Of a stretch of DNA of 64,000 nucleotides, positions 46,287 to 55,866 are shown in pieces (the stretch's first letter is position 1; each line of letters opens with the position of its first letter). The stretch is from Pusillimonas sp. T2 (GTDB lineage Bacteria; Pseudomonadota; Gammaproteobacteria; Burkholderiales; Burkholderiaceae_B). The notes under the pieces were generated by a model. It was not told the DNA's origin. It saw only the letters and a list, made by a program, of their open reading frames with translations, and did not search any database. Where the stretch lies: assembly GCF_002236805.1 (NCBI RefSeq), contig NZ_NIQA01000002.1:1-64000 (forward strand), given 5' to 3'. A program made the position numbers and the translations under genes.

Positions 46287-48883
46287 CGGCCCAACAACCC
46301 CTTCAGTGTGTTCCCCAGATCTTTGACCGTATCGGCTGGCTTGGGCGCCGATGACGCCGCAGCGCCCCCTGACGGGGCCGGTGCTTTTTTATCGAGCAGA
46401 TTCATTAGCCCGCGTTCGAGCAATTGCTTGGCAACGCGGCCACCAATTTCTTTCCATTCGACCGCGTATTTCATGTCGGTAAACGGCCCATGAACACGCA
46501 CGGGAACGGTGACCCCCTGCAATTGACTGAGATCAGGCCCACCCTGCCCACGCGCGGTGTTGACCACCCGTACGTTCGAGACGACATCAAGCGTTTTTGT
46601 AACTAGGTTGATGGTCGCAGGCGACCCTTGCGAAACGCGCAACAACGGGGCCTCGACGGCCAGTTTACGCAGCGTACCCACCCCTTTATCAAAATTAAGG
46701 TTAGCTTCAAGCGAAGTGAACTGAGTTTCACGAGAAAGATCGTACTGCGCACCTAAATCGGGGATTTGACCACTGCTGATACGGCTTAATGCCTCGGAAA
46801 TTTGCACCAGTGTTTGCTGAACGTTAAAGCCCTTGACGGCGCCATCGCGTAACGCCAGTTGCACCGAGCCCCCCAGGCCGGCTGGCAAGTCATCGACGGT
46901 ATCGCCGCGGGTTGTCAGGTTGAGTTTAAGCGTGCCTGTGCCGGTCAGGCGATCTTGGCCCGTGGCAGCCGCCACCAATGGCCCTACCGACACCCCAGCC
47001 AGATTCAGCTGCGCGCCAAACACATTTTTTGATGTCACGCTGAATTTGCCGGTGGCGGTGCCGCCATATAAATTGGCCGACATCTGGCTGATGTCGAGAC
47101 GACCTTTTTGTGCTTTGGCATCGAGGACAACATCGTCGGCTTCGATGCCGCGCCCTACCAACTTACCCACTTTGGCATTGGCCACAAGATCGATCGCGTC
47201 GAGCACGCTTAAGTCCAACTTGGGGGAAGCGGCCGGTGCGGCCGCATCGGCCGCAGGTGACGCTGCCGTATCAGATGCCGGCTTCTCTGTCGTTTCAGCC
47301 GCATCTGGGGCTGCTTTTGGCGCGGCCTGCACCACAGGGAAAAGCTTGTCGAAATCGAGTTCGTCAGCCTGCAGATTGAGTCGTACCGAAGGAGCGTCGA
47401 AACCCGCCACACGCGTCGAAAAACTTAGCGGGTTACCGTTCAAGACAGCATTCAGGTCGCTGTTGATCTCTTGCTTCTGAAGATTGGCCTGAAGGCTGCC
47501 AATAAGCGGGAACTCGAAACCGGCCGCACCCAACGCCTCGGCATTGATTTTCACATCACCCTTGATGGCTGTGAGCCCCAGCAGTTGCTCGGCAGCGCGC
47601 CACCGCACAGGCGACGACAAATTGACGCGAATCAGGCGGTCGGCCTTTTTGACCGTGCCGTCGACTTTCAGCTCTTTTAGATTGAGGTCTTGCGAGTTGC
47701 CGCCTAAACCCGACATCTCGAAGGCCAGCCCTGCCACGGATTCGCCGGACAACTTTAATGTGCCCGCAACGGTCTCGCCGGTTGCGGCTTCGGGCGAAAC
47801 AGACAGATCGGGCGCGTCGAAAGCAACTTCGAAGGATTCGGCTGGCATTTTGCCAGAAGCCCTGACCGCAAGACGTTGAACCTGCAATAACGAACGGCTG
47901 GGATCAACTCTTAGTTGCGGTGCTGTCAGAGACACCTGCAACCCGTCGACCGCAGGCTGTTCGGGGGTCAGGCCTTGCACTTTGCCCTGCAACGCCACCG
48001 ACAAACCCGTGGCGTCGAAATGCTTGTTGACGGCACTGTAGGCCACATTACCCTGCAATGTAATAGACTGGGCCTGGAGCTTGGCAAGTAAGCCCGTCAC
48101 TTGAACATTAAGCTTCTGTGCCGAATATTGTTTTTTTAATGGATCGAGGCGCAGCAATGCCTGACCCTGAATATTGGCATCGGCGACCGGATTGTCACCG
48201 ACCAGTTTCCCGCGCAACGTAACATCGAAGGGTTGATCGAACGTGACCCGACCGGTGCTGAGTTGAACACCTAACAACCGACCCATATAGCCTTTTTGGG
48301 CATCATTGAAATGGACTTCGCCGTCTTTCAGGTCGAGCCCGGCAATATCGATTTGCAATTGCGCACTTTCGGGCGTGAGTCGGGGGTCGAGGGCAACTTT
48401 ACGGCCGTCGGTCGCCGAGGGCGTCGACACCCCGACGGTGGCCACGGCGGGCACCACTGCCAGAGCCGGGGCGGCGTTGTCGACCCCGTCGATAAGATCC
48501 TGAAAATTAAATATGCCCTGCGGCGAGCGCGTTACCCAGGCACGAAAACCCTCGACGGTGATGTGGTCGACCACGAGATTATTGGACAACAACGGCCAGA
48601 TAGCGACGGCAACGCGGGCCTGCTGAACCGAGGCGAAAACGGTGGTGCTATTGCGGTCGGATACCGAAACGTCTTGAACGGTGAGCCCAATACGCGGAAA
48701 CAACGACAAAGAAATGTCGCCATTGATCACGAGCGTGCGTTGGTAGCGCTCTGAGACCAGTTCCTGAACTTTGCTTTTGTATGCGTTGGGGTCGAACGTG
48801 AGCAGGAAAATAGCCAGCCCTAACAGTGCCAGAATAAACACTGCCACAGCGCCAACCACAATACGTTTGAACCAGACTTTCAT
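46283..48883 (-). CDS. AsmA-family envelope protein
   Basis: An 866-residue protein of the AsmA/TamB-related group, thought to be long bridge-like proteins that help move phospholipid between membranes. One N-terminal membrane helix (about residues 8-30, IVVGAVAVFILALLGLAIFLL) is followed by the family start FDPNAYKSKVQELVSERYQRTL and a long beta-rich periplasmic region to about residue 800. An Ala/Pro-rich low-complexity insert lies near residues 540-570. The C-terminal part has GTGTLKLNLTTRGDTVDDLPAGLGGSV-type AsmA_2 sequence. Its stop overlaps the following gene by 4 bases. Confidence 0.92.
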   Translation of the reverse strand: MKVWFKRIVVGAVAVFILALLGLAIFLLTFDPNAYKSKVQELVSERYQRTLVINGDISLSLFPRIGLTVQDVSVSDRNSTTVFASVQQARVAVAIWPLLSNNLVVDHITVEGFRAWVTRSPQGIFNFQDLIDGVDNAAPALAVVPAVATVGVSTPSATDGRKVALDPRLTPESAQLQIDIAGLDLKDGEVHFNDAQKGYMGRLLGVQLSTGRVTFDQPFDVTLRGKLVGDNPVADANIQGQALLRLDPLKKQYSAQKLNVQVTGLLAKLQAQSITLQGNVAYSAVNKHFDATGLSVALQGKVQGLTPEQPAVDGLQVSLTAPQLRVDPSRSLLQVQRLAVRASGKMPAESFEVAFDAPDLSVSPEAATGETVAGTLKLSGESVAGLAFEMSGLGGNSQDLNLKELKVDGTVKKADRLIRVNLSSPVRWRAAEQLLGLTAIKGDVKINAEALGAAGFEFPLIGSLQANLQKQEINSDLNAVLNGNPLSFSTRVAGFDAPSVRLNLQADELDFDKLFPVVQAAPKAAPDAAETTEKPASDTAASPAADAAAPAASPKLDLSVLDAIDLVANAKVGKLVGRGIEADDVVLDAKAQKGRLDISQMSANLYGGTATGKFSVTSKNVFGAQLNLAGVSVGPLVAAATGQDRLTGTGTLKLNLTTRGDTVDDLPAGLGGSVQLALRDGAVKGFNVQQTLVQISEALSRISSGQIPDLGAQYDLSRETQFTSLEANLNFDKGVGTLRKLAVEAPLLRVSQGSPATINLVTKTLDVVSNVRVVNTARGQGGPDLSQLQGVTVPVRVHGPFTDMKYAVEWKEIGGRVAKQLLERGLMNLLDKKAPAPSGGAAASSAPKPADTVKDLGNTLKGLLGR

Positions 48884-49003
48884 TTAAGGCCTTCGGAACC
48901 CGGGCATGGCCCGACACTGCAAATAGACAAATACGCTCAATGCTAACCCAAGTCCAACCGTATTTCACGCTAGGCCAGCTCAATGGCGGAATTTTGCCGC
49001 GTA

Positions 49004-49039
49004 GGCCCAAGCATTACCAATGTTTTGATATGCTTGGCC
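49004..49039 (+). promoter_or_regulatory. Leader stem-loop upstream of metY
   Basis: GGCCCAAGCAT (49004-49014) pairs with ATGCTTGGCC (49030-49039), a 10-base-pair stem with one bulged C and a 15-base loop, ending 45 bases before the metY ATG. No T run follows. It does not match a riboswitch family that I can recognise. Confidence 0.35.
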
Positions 49040-49084
49040 GTCTAAAAGAACTATTTTCAACATCCAACCACGAGACAAGCACAC

Positions 49085-50362
49085 ATGAAACTTGAAACTC
49101 TGGCCATTCACGCTGGCTACAGCCCCGACCCAACCACAAAATCGGTCGCCGTCCCTATCTATCAGACCACGTCTTACGCCTTTGACAGCACCCAACACGG
49201 TGCCGACCTGTTCGACCTGAAGGTGCCCGGCAACATTTACACCCGCATCATGAATCCCACCAACGCGGTCCTCGAAGAGCGCGTTGCGGCCATGGAAGGC
49301 GGCGTCGCTGCCTTGGCGCTGGCGTCGGGTATGGCCGCGGTAACCTATGCCATACAAACCATTGCCCAAGCAGGCGACAACATCGTTTCGGTCAGCAAGC
49401 TGTATGGCGGTACATACAACCTGTTTGCGCATACATTCCCGCGCCAGGGCATTACGGTAAAGTTTGCGCCGCACAACGATATTGCCGCACTCGAAGCATT
49501 AATCGACGATAAGACCAAGGCGGTATTTTGTGAAACCATCGGTAACCCCGCTGGTAACATCGTCGACCTTCAGGCTTTAGCCGATGCGGCGCACCGCCAC
49601 GGCGTGCCGCTTATTGTTGACAATACAGTGGCCTCGCCGGCGCTATGCCGGCCTATCGAGTACGGCGCCGACATTGTTGTCCATGCGCTAACCAAATACA
49701 TGGGTGGGCACGGCACCACCATTGCAGGGTGCGTTGTCGACTCGGGCAAGTTCCCCTGGGCCGAGCACAAAGACCGCTTCCCGATGCTGAACGAGCCAGA
49801 TCCGTCGTATCACGGCGTGGTTTACACCGAAGCCTTCGGCCCCGCCGCGTTTATTGGCCGCTGCCGGGTTGTGCCTCTACGAAACACCGGCGCAGCGCTC
49901 TCGCCCTTTAACGCCTTCCTGATTCTGCAAGGCATCGAAACACTAACGTTGCGCATGGAGCGCCACGTCGAGAACGCCCAGAAGGTTGCGGAGTTCTTGA
50001 AAAATCATCCGCAGGTATCTTGGGTGCAGTACGGCGGCCTGCCCGACCACCCCGAGCACGACCTGGCCAAAAAATATTTTGGCGGCAAACCCGCCAGCAT
50101 TATGTCGTTTGGCATCAAGGGCGGCAGCGAAGCTGGCGCGCGGTTTATTGACGCCCTTAAACTGGTGCTGCGCTTGGTCAACATTGGCGACGCCAAATCG
50201 TTGGCGTGCCACCCGGCCTCGACAACGCATCGTCAATTGAACGAGCAAGAGCTGAAGTCGGCGGGCGTCAGCACCGACATGATCAGGTTGTCGATTGGTA
50301 TCGAACACATCGACGACATTTTGGCCGACATTGCTCAGGCCCTTGACGCCAGCAAGGCCTAA
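49085..50362 (+). CDS. metY: O-acetylhomoserine sulfhydrylase (MetY)
   Basis: Pyridoxal-phosphate enzyme that makes homocysteine from O-acetylhomoserine and sulfide. The 425-residue length is typical of MetY rather than cystathionine synthases (about 385). Sequence landmarks are ETLAIHAGYSPDPTTKSVAVPIYQTTSY, YTRIMNPTNAVLEERVAAMEGG, ALASGMAAV, NTVASPALCRPIEYGADIVVHALTKYMGGHG with the PLP lysine, and a C-terminal ACHPASTTHRQL and RLSIGIEHIDDILADI. It stands alone with a leader hairpin upstream and is convergent with the NDUFA9-like gene. Confidence 0.96.
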   Translation: MKLETLAIHAGYSPDPTTKSVAVPIYQTTSYAFDSTQHGADLFDLKVPGNIYTRIMNPTNAVLEERVAAMEGGVAALALASGMAAVTYAIQTIAQAGDNIVSVSKLYGGTYNLFAHTFPRQGITVKFAPHNDIAALEALIDDKTKAVFCETIGNPAGNIVDLQALADAAHRHGVPLIVDNTVASPALCRPIEYGADIVVHALTKYMGGHGTTIAGCVVDSGKFPWAEHKDRFPMLNEPDPSYHGVVYTEAFGPAAFIGRCRVVPLRNTGAALSPFNAFLILQGIETLTLRMERHVENAQKVAEFLKNHPQVSWVQYGGLPDHPEHDLAKKYFGGKPASIMSFGIKGGSEAGARFIDALKLVLRLVNIGDAKSLACHPASTTHRQLNEQELKSAGVSTDMIRLSIGIEHIDDILADIAQALDASKA

Positions 50363-50367
50363 ACCCG

Positions 50368-51300
50368 TTACGCCCAACGTCGCCGCTGTGTGCCCAGGTA
50401 ACCGGGCACCACAGCTTCGAGCGGCGTAGGCACAACCCCCAGCTCGGGCGCCAATGGCGCCCGAAGTACATTGTCGGCTTTAAGCGAATCGAGGTTGTCG
50501 CGCGACATGATGGGCTGCCCGGGCAAACACTCGAACAGACTTGCCTGCAAATAGCCCACAGCCCAAGGCAGCGAAACCACCGGCCTGGGATGCCCCGACC
50601 AACGCGCGGCAAAACCCACCAGTTCGGCCAGGGTGTAGGCCTGCGGCCCACCCAGCTCGTATGTATTGTTACGACACTTGGGGTGGGTAAGGCAAGCCAA
50701 AACCGCTTTGACGACATCACCGACATACACCGGTTGAAGCCTGGCATGCGCCCCAGCCAATGCCAACACCGGCATACAACGCGCCAACCGTGCAAACAAA
50801 TTCATGAACTGGTCTTCGGGACCAAACACGACCGAAGGCTGCAAGATACTGAAATAAAGATCAGACTGACCTGTATAAGCGTCACGGATGACCTTTTCGC
50901 CATCTGCTTTCGAGCGGGCGTACCCGCTGGTGCCAGAGGAACTGGCTCCGAGCGCGCTGACGTGCACAAAATGGCGCACGCGAGCGGCCATGCAAGCCTT
51001 TGCAATTTTTTCAGGCAAATCGACATGCGCACGACGAAAGTCGGGGCCATAAGGCTGACCGCGGCGGCTGTGCAAGATACCCACCAAATTAACCGCAGCG
51101 TCGCAACCAGACACCAGACGCCCCAGGACGGCATCATCGTAGATGTCGGCCTGCAGCACATTGACGGTTGGCATGGGCAGTAAGTCACGGCCATGCGCAT
51201 AACGACGCGTGGGGACAACGACCTCGTGACCTTCGGCAACCAGCCGCGCCACCAGATGCTGCCCAATGAAACCTGTACCCCCAGTCACCAAGACACGCAT
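50368..51300 (-). CDS. NDUFA9-like atypical short-chain dehydrogenase/epimerase
   Basis: A 310-residue NAD(P)-binding protein of the extended SDR class, related to the complex I accessory subunit NDUFA9 and common beside or apart from nuo genes in betaproteobacteria. The Rossmann motif is VLVTGGTGFIGQHLVARL at residues 3-20; AVNLVGIL, FVHVSALGAS and YARSKADGEKVI follow in the usual places, although the classical catalytic Tyr/Lys is only partly conserved. Its enzymatic reaction is unknown. It starts 25 bases after the AraC-family gene on the same strand and may be co-transcribed with it. Confidence 0.88.
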   Translation of the reverse strand: MRVLVTGGTGFIGQHLVARLVAEGHEVVVPTRRYAHGRDLLPMPTVNVLQADIYDDAVLGRLVSGCDAAVNLVGILHSRRGQPYGPDFRRAHVDLPEKIAKACMAARVRHFVHVSALGASSSGTSGYARSKADGEKVIRDAYTGQSDLYFSILQPSVVFGPEDQFMNLFARLARCMPVLALAGAHARLQPVYVGDVVKAVLACLTHPKCRNNTYELGGPQAYTLAELVGFAARWSGHPRPVVSLPWAVGYLQASLFECLPGQPIMSRDNLDSLKADNVLRAPLAPELGVVPTPLEAVVPGYLGTQRRRWA

Positions 51301-51325
51301 ACAAAAGGCCCTCGCCGTTTAAAAA

Positions 51326-52294
51326 TTACGATTCAACCGAAAACTGACGCCGATACTCGGAGGGCGTCATGCCAAATGCCGACTTAAAGCTGCTGGCGAA
51401 ATGCGCCTGGGTGCTGAACCCGCAGCCCAACGCCACCTGCCCAATGCCGGCGGCCGGATTAGCCTGCAATTGCGTACACGCCAGTTGCAACCGTAACGAC
51501 CAGATCAATTGGGCAACGGTAGTGTCGTGCGCCAAAAAAACGCGGTTGAGTGTACGCACCGACATATGCAAATGTGCGGCAACCGCTGCCGCATCCAGTT
51601 GCGGATCACATAGATTCTGCAATATGAAGGCTTCGGCTTTGTGGAAACGCGCTGCGGATGAATCAACCTGCGCATCGCACGGCGGCACCCCCATTAACTG
51701 GCCCAACAAGAACTGAATGCGTTGCGCCACTTGCTGCGCCTGCCCGGCCAAGGGCTGCTGCACAAAACCCGCCAGGGTCGTGCGCAATGACTGACTGACC
51801 CCGGACAATCGCGAACGTTGCGCGTCGATTTTGAGCGGCTCGGCGGGGCGTTTAAACAGCCCAGCTGCGCCACCTTCATCGAAGCTGATATCGACCAGAA
51901 TTTGCCGTGTACCAGGCTGCGAAAACCCGAACAAATACGGACTAACCGTGGGATACACCACGACATCGCCCGGCTTTAACGTAATACAGGCGCCCGACTG
52001 ATAAAAGAATGCGGCGCCATCGAGCAATACACTGGCAAACAGGGCATCTTTAGGATGCGTTTTAATCATTTGACGCGGGCGCTCGATGACGTGCTCGGCG
52101 CCACGAATATCACTAAGGCGCAAGACGCCCAAATCGAAATTGCGTTCGCCCACAAACAAGCCCGCCGGGCTGTAGTCGGAGCAACGCAACCCCACTAACT
52201 CGGCCGCGTTGTGGGCTTCCCAGTACTCAATGCGTTGATCGAGCGGAACGGCTTCGGTACTGGCATGAGAAACAGGAACAAAAGCGGTATCCAT
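51326..52294 (-). CDS. AraC-family transcriptional regulator
   Basis: A 322-residue regulator. The N-terminal part (about 20-200) resembles the AraC-binding-like domain of FeaR/AntR-type activators (DQRIEYWEAHNAAELVGLRC, KPGDVVVYPTVSPY). The C-terminal 100 residues are a double helix-turn-helix: DAAAVAAHLHMSVRTLNRVFLAHDTTVAQLIW, then IGQVALGCGFSTQAHFASSFKSAFGMTPSEYRRQF. The ATG at 52294 gives the usual length. It is divergent from the dioxygenase-like cupin gene, which is its most likely target, and is followed by the NDUFA9-like gene. Confidence 0.92.
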   Translation of the reverse strand: MDTAFVPVSHASTEAVPLDQRIEYWEAHNAAELVGLRCSDYSPAGLFVGERNFDLGVLRLSDIRGAEHVIERPRQMIKTHPKDALFASVLLDGAAFFYQSGACITLKPGDVVVYPTVSPYLFGFSQPGTRQILVDISFDEGGAAGLFKRPAEPLKIDAQRSRLSGVSQSLRTTLAGFVQQPLAGQAQQVAQRIQFLLGQLMGVPPCDAQVDSSAARFHKAEAFILQNLCDPQLDAAAVAAHLHMSVRTLNRVFLAHDTTVAQLIWSLRLQLACTQLQANPAAGIGQVALGCGFSTQAHFASSFKSAFGMTPSEYRRQFSVES

Positions 52295-52451
52295 GGCATC
52301 TGCCTGAAAAAATATCGCGAACTGGACATCAGCATACCTTGTTGTCCGGTACAAGAAAACACCTCGTCGCAATGACGAAAGCCAAAGCGGGACACCCATG
52401 GCTAGAATGTCTTTGGACCCTCATCCATAACTTACAACACAGGAGACTTTT

Positions 52452-52985
52452 ATGAGCAAACTCGGCGGCAACGAATTCTGGCGTTCCATCCCCCCCATCA
52501 AAGACGTTTTCAAGCCAGATGCAAAACCCGAAGCGTACATCCAGAACGCCCCGACAGACGACATGCGCTATTACGTCCCGTTCAGCGAAACAGTGTCTTC
52601 GCGCCCGCTCTGGATTTCACCCTCGGAAAACAAGTGGGCAGATATATTACGTGCCGACGCACCGGGGCTGATTAACCGCCATTACCATCCGCACGAAGTG
52701 TTTGCCTACACCATTTCGGGGCAATGGAGCTACCTGGAGCATGACTGGGTGGCCCGTGCCGGCGACTTTGTATACGAAACCCCCGGCGAAAGCCATACCC
52801 TGGTTGCTCACGAACACGAAGACCCAATGCGTGTGTTCTTTATTGTGAAAGGGCCACTGATTTGGCTGGATGAAGAAGGCAATTCGACCGGGCACTTTGA
52901 CGTGCACGACTACATTGCGATGTGTAAGGCCCACTACGAGAAAGTCGGCATTGGTGCCGACTATGTCGAAAGCCTGTACCGTTAA
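52452..52985 (+). CDS. 2,4'-dihydroxyacetophenone dioxygenase-like cupin
   Basis: A 177-residue single-domain cupin. The metal-binding motif reads NRHYHPHEVFAYTISGQWSYLEH, with the expected histidines and glutamate, and a second motif is ETPGESHTLVAHE. The layout resembles 2,4'-dihydroxyacetophenone dioxygenase, an iron enzyme that cleaves a bis-phenolic ketone to 4-hydroxybenzoate and formate; the substrate here is not proven. An AGGAGA site lies before the ATG. It is divergent from the AraC-family gene and ends 16 bases before the convergent TRAP transporter gene. Confidence 0.85.
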   Translation: MSKLGGNEFWRSIPPIKDVFKPDAKPEAYIQNAPTDDMRYYVPFSETVSSRPLWISPSENKWADILRADAPGLINRHYHPHEVFAYTISGQWSYLEHDWVARAGDFVYETPGESHTLVAHEHEDPMRVFFIVKGPLIWLDEEGNSTGHFDVHDYIAMCKAHYEKVGIGADYVESLYR

Positions 52986-53001
52986 AACCCAGCCGGGTTG
53001 C

Positions 53002-54321
53002 CTAGCCTTTTTGTATTAAGCTGGGCAACCAAAGCCCAATTTCGGGGAAAAACAAGACCGCCAGCAATACGCCCATTTCGATGATGATAAAAGGCATGGC
53101 GGCCTTGTACACCGTTGTAATACCTACTTCGGGCGGCGCAATGCCCTTCATGACGAACAACAACAGGCCAAACGGCGGCGTTAAAAAGCCCATCTCCATG
53201 GTGATGAGATAAATAACCCCTAACCAGACCAGGTCGATACCCAACGCGTTAGCTACCGGGATGAACAGAGGTACGGTAATCATGACCATGCTGACCTGAT
53301 CAATGAAGCACCCCAACACCAGCAAAATCAGCATCATCATGAGCACGACAGTGAACGGGTCGGCCCCGGCACTGGTAATCAGGCTGACCATGCCACTGGT
53401 GGCCCCCGAAAACGCCAAAATTTGACTGAACGTGGTTGACGCCATGATGATGAACAGAATCATGGTGCTGGTTTTAGCCGTTTCAGACAGGGTGTCTTTG
53501 ATGACCTTAAGGTTAAGGCAGCGATAGCAGGCCGCGGCCACAAACGAAGCTATTACACCCAGCGCTGCTGACTCGGTTGGTGTAGCAATACCGGCCAGCA
53601 GCGAGCCCACCACAACCACCAAAATACCCGACAGCGGTACAACGTGAATAAGGAACGGCATCCATCGCTCGGCCATGGTGCGTTGCACCGGTTCGTCGGC
53701 GGGGGCATCTTGCGGCCGCATTTTGGCGCGCACGACGATATAGCCAAAGAACAAAACGGCCATGATCAGGGCAGGAATGATGCCGGCCATGAGCAATCGC
53801 GAAATAGATATGCCCGCCAGACTACCCACCAGTACGGCCAGTGCCGACGGTGGAATAAGCATGGCTATAGCACCCGTGGCCATAATCGGCCCCATAGAAA
53901 GCGTGGGGTGATAGCCGCGCCGCAGCATTTCGGGCATCAACGAACGCCCCAGCATGGCGGTGTTCGCAATGGTAGAGCCCGACAACGTGGAAAACACTGT
54001 ACCCGCCACAACAGACACCACAGCCATGCGACCTGGCACGCGCGTGATCAGGCGCTCGATGGCGTCGATGGCCTTGAACGCCATACCCGAATGCAGGAGA
54101 ATTTCGCCCATTAAAATGAACAAAGGAATGGGCGCGAGGTTGTAATTGGTAATGGCTGTGACGACATTGCGTGTCATTTGCACCAAGCCAATTTCACCAT
54201 TTAAAAACACAATGGCGCCAATAACGTTGACACCAAAAAAGGTTACGGCAACCGGCAAGCCCAACAACAGAAAAAACGCCAGCGCACCGACAAGCAAAGC
54301 TAAAGCAGAGGTCCAATCCAT
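53002..54321 (-). CDS. dctM: TRAP transporter large permease (DctM)
   Basis: A 439-residue inner-membrane permease, the sodium-coupled transport subunit of a tripartite ATP-independent periplasmic transporter. About twelve hydrophobic helices are visible. Family sequences include LPVAVTFFGVNVIGAIVFLNG, PIPLFILMGEILLHSGMA, VSVVAGTVFSTLSGSTIANTAMLG and GIATPTESAALGVIASFVAA near the middle. The ATG at 54321 is 12 bases after the small permease stop, and the gene ends convergently with the cupin gene. It forms one unit with the next two genes. Confidence 0.95.
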   Translation of the reverse strand: MDWTSALALLVGALAFFLLLGLPVAVTFFGVNVIGAIVFLNGEIGLVQMTRNVVTAITNYNLAPIPLFILMGEILLHSGMAFKAIDAIERLITRVPGRMAVVSVVAGTVFSTLSGSTIANTAMLGRSLMPEMLRRGYHPTLSMGPIMATGAIAMLIPPSALAVLVGSLAGISISRLLMAGIIPALIMAVLFFGYIVVRAKMRPQDAPADEPVQRTMAERWMPFLIHVVPLSGILVVVVGSLLAGIATPTESAALGVIASFVAAACYRCLNLKVIKDTLSETAKTSTMILFIIMASTTFSQILAFSGATSGMVSLITSAGADPFTVVLMMMLILLVLGCFIDQVSMVMITVPLFIPVANALGIDLVWLGVIYLITMEMGFLTPPFGLLLFVMKGIAPPEVGITTVYKAAMPFIIIEMGVLLAVLFFPEIGLWLPSLIQKG

Positions 54322-54333
54322 AGTGCAGTCCGG

Positions 54334-54843
54334 TTAGCGGGAATCGGTGACAGCATTCCGGCCAAGCCGGGCTTTGACCAACAATAAAAACTCGATGACC
54401 ATGAAGAACATGCCAAAAGGCACGAAAAAGGTCACGAGCCACTCGGGTACCGTGAACGATTTGTACACCAGGCTACCGCGCTCGAAGGCACGCCAGGTCG
54501 CCAGTGCACTGTAGTAGAAAACAATAAAACAAATGACACTGCCCAGTAGCGCCGCAACCACCCCCACCCAACGCGCCGCGCCTCTGGGCAAGGTCGAAGT
54601 GATAATGTCGACACTGACGTGCGCCCCTTCGCGTAACACCCAGGGCGCAGCAAACACCGTAGCCACATAGATGGCATATTCCATGAGTTCGATGACCCAA
54701 GCCAGGCCGGCACCGGTGACGTTGCGCATTAAGACATCGGCGCCAATAAACACCGCCATCAAACCAAAAATGGCACCCGAAATAATGGCCAGACCTGTAA
54801 CCACTGCGTTATAGGCCTGGCCAACAATGTGCTGAGACGACAT
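54334..54843 (-). CDS. dctQ: TRAP transporter small permease (DctQ)
   Basis: A 169-residue membrane protein with four hydrophobic helices (about residues 12-34, 47-66, 88-108, 132-152). The DctQ pattern is seen in GAIFGLMAVFIGADVLMRNVTGAG and in WVIELMEYAIYVATVFAAPWVLREGAHVSVDI. It lies between the binding protein gene (30 bases upstream) and the large permease gene (12 bases downstream), the usual TRAP operon order P-Q-M. Confidence 0.93.
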   Translation of the reverse strand: MSSQHIVGQAYNAVVTGLAIISGAIFGLMAVFIGADVLMRNVTGAGLAWVIELMEYAIYVATVFAAPWVLREGAHVSVDIITSTLPRGAARWVGVVAALLGSVICFIVFYYSALATWRAFERGSLVYKSFTVPEWLVTFFVPFGMFFMVIEFLLLVKARLGRNAVTDSR

Positions 54844-54873
54844 ATAGGTTTTGTTTTTTACGTTGAAACGCGA

Positions 54874-55845
54874 TTAGTTTTTACTGAGCTTTTCGCGCAG
54901 GCGCGCGGCGGAGTCAGGGGCAACCTTTGTCACCTGCGCCCACCCGGCTTCGCGGGCAGTGTTCAGCCACTTCTCGCGCTCGGCGCCTTCAAGCGTGTAA
55001 ACCTTCATGCCTGCAGCGGCCTGCTTCTTGACCTCTTCGGCGTTAATAGCCGCGTTTTCGGCGTTGGTCGACTCGAGCCATTCGGCCATCTTGTTGAGAA
55101 AGGCACGCTGCTCGTCGTTCAAGCTCTTCCATTTGTCGAGATTAAGCAGAACGTTGACGTCGACGTTATAAAAGCCCGGGTCGACGCGCGCTTTGGTAAC
55201 TTCGTGCCAACCCAGGTCGAGAATGCCCTGGATAGGCCAGCCGTAGCCATCGGCCACACCACGTTCAAGCGTTGTGTAGACCTCGGAGGGTGGGGTTTGG
55301 ATACTGTTGCCATTAAGCGCCTCGAAGAAGGCGCGGTAAACCGGCGTAACCCGCAGCGTTAAGCCAGACAGATCTGCCTTGGTGACGGGCTTGTTGACAT
55401 ACAAATGGAACGGAACACCGTCGCCGGTACGCGCTAGGTACCAGGTATTCATTTTTTTATTGTGCAGCTCGTTGATCAGTTCCCAACCGCCGTTTTTACG
55501 CAGCTCTTGCATGGTGTAGTCTGACAACTTGAGGGCATCGCCCTCGGGCAGAAGGTTGGAATAAAACGCAGTCGTCACGAACGCCATATCGACCACACCG
55601 GCAGAAACCGCGTTGCCGATTTCAAAGGGTGGAATAGCGGAAGGCCCACCAATAAGGTTAATTTTTACGAGGCCTTTACCCTCGGCATTGACTTTCTCAA
55701 CGAAGCGTTCGAAGGGTCGCGCCACGGTAGACCCGGGCTGGAATGCAGTAACCGCGCGTAGCGTGACTTCTTGAGCCGCGGCAGGGGCCGCGCTGAACAG
55801 CATACCTACAGCCAAAGCGGCCGCAAGCTTGTTGAGTAGCTTCAT
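54874..55845 (-). CDS. dctP: TRAP transporter solute-binding protein (DctP)
   Basis: A 323-residue periplasmic binding protein. The signal peptide is about residues 1-24, ending PAAAQ. The DctP family pattern is EVTLRAVTAFQPGS, then AGVVDMAFVTTAFYSNLLPEGDALKL and the ligand-contact segment LSGLTLRVTPVYRAFFEALNGN, whose arginine normally binds a carboxylate, so an organic acid ligand is likely. GVADGYGWPIQGILDLGWHEV is also typical. An AGGAGA site precedes the ATG, and a partial inverted repeat further upstream may be an operator. Confidence 0.94.
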   Translation of the reverse strand: MKLLNKLAAALAVGMLFSAAPAAAQEVTLRAVTAFQPGSTVARPFERFVEKVNAEGKGLVKINLIGGPSAIPPFEIGNAVSAGVVDMAFVTTAFYSNLLPEGDALKLSDYTMQELRKNGGWELINELHNKKMNTWYLARTGDGVPFHLYVNKPVTKADLSGLTLRVTPVYRAFFEALNGNSIQTPPSEVYTTLERGVADGYGWPIQGILDLGWHEVTKARVDPGFYNVDVNVLLNLDKWKSLNDEQRAFLNKMAEWLESTNAENAAINAEEVKKQAAAGMKVYTLEGAEREKWLNTAREAGWAQVTKVAPDSAARLREKLSKN

Positions 55846-55866
55846 GGTTGTCTCCTGTGTCTTGAC

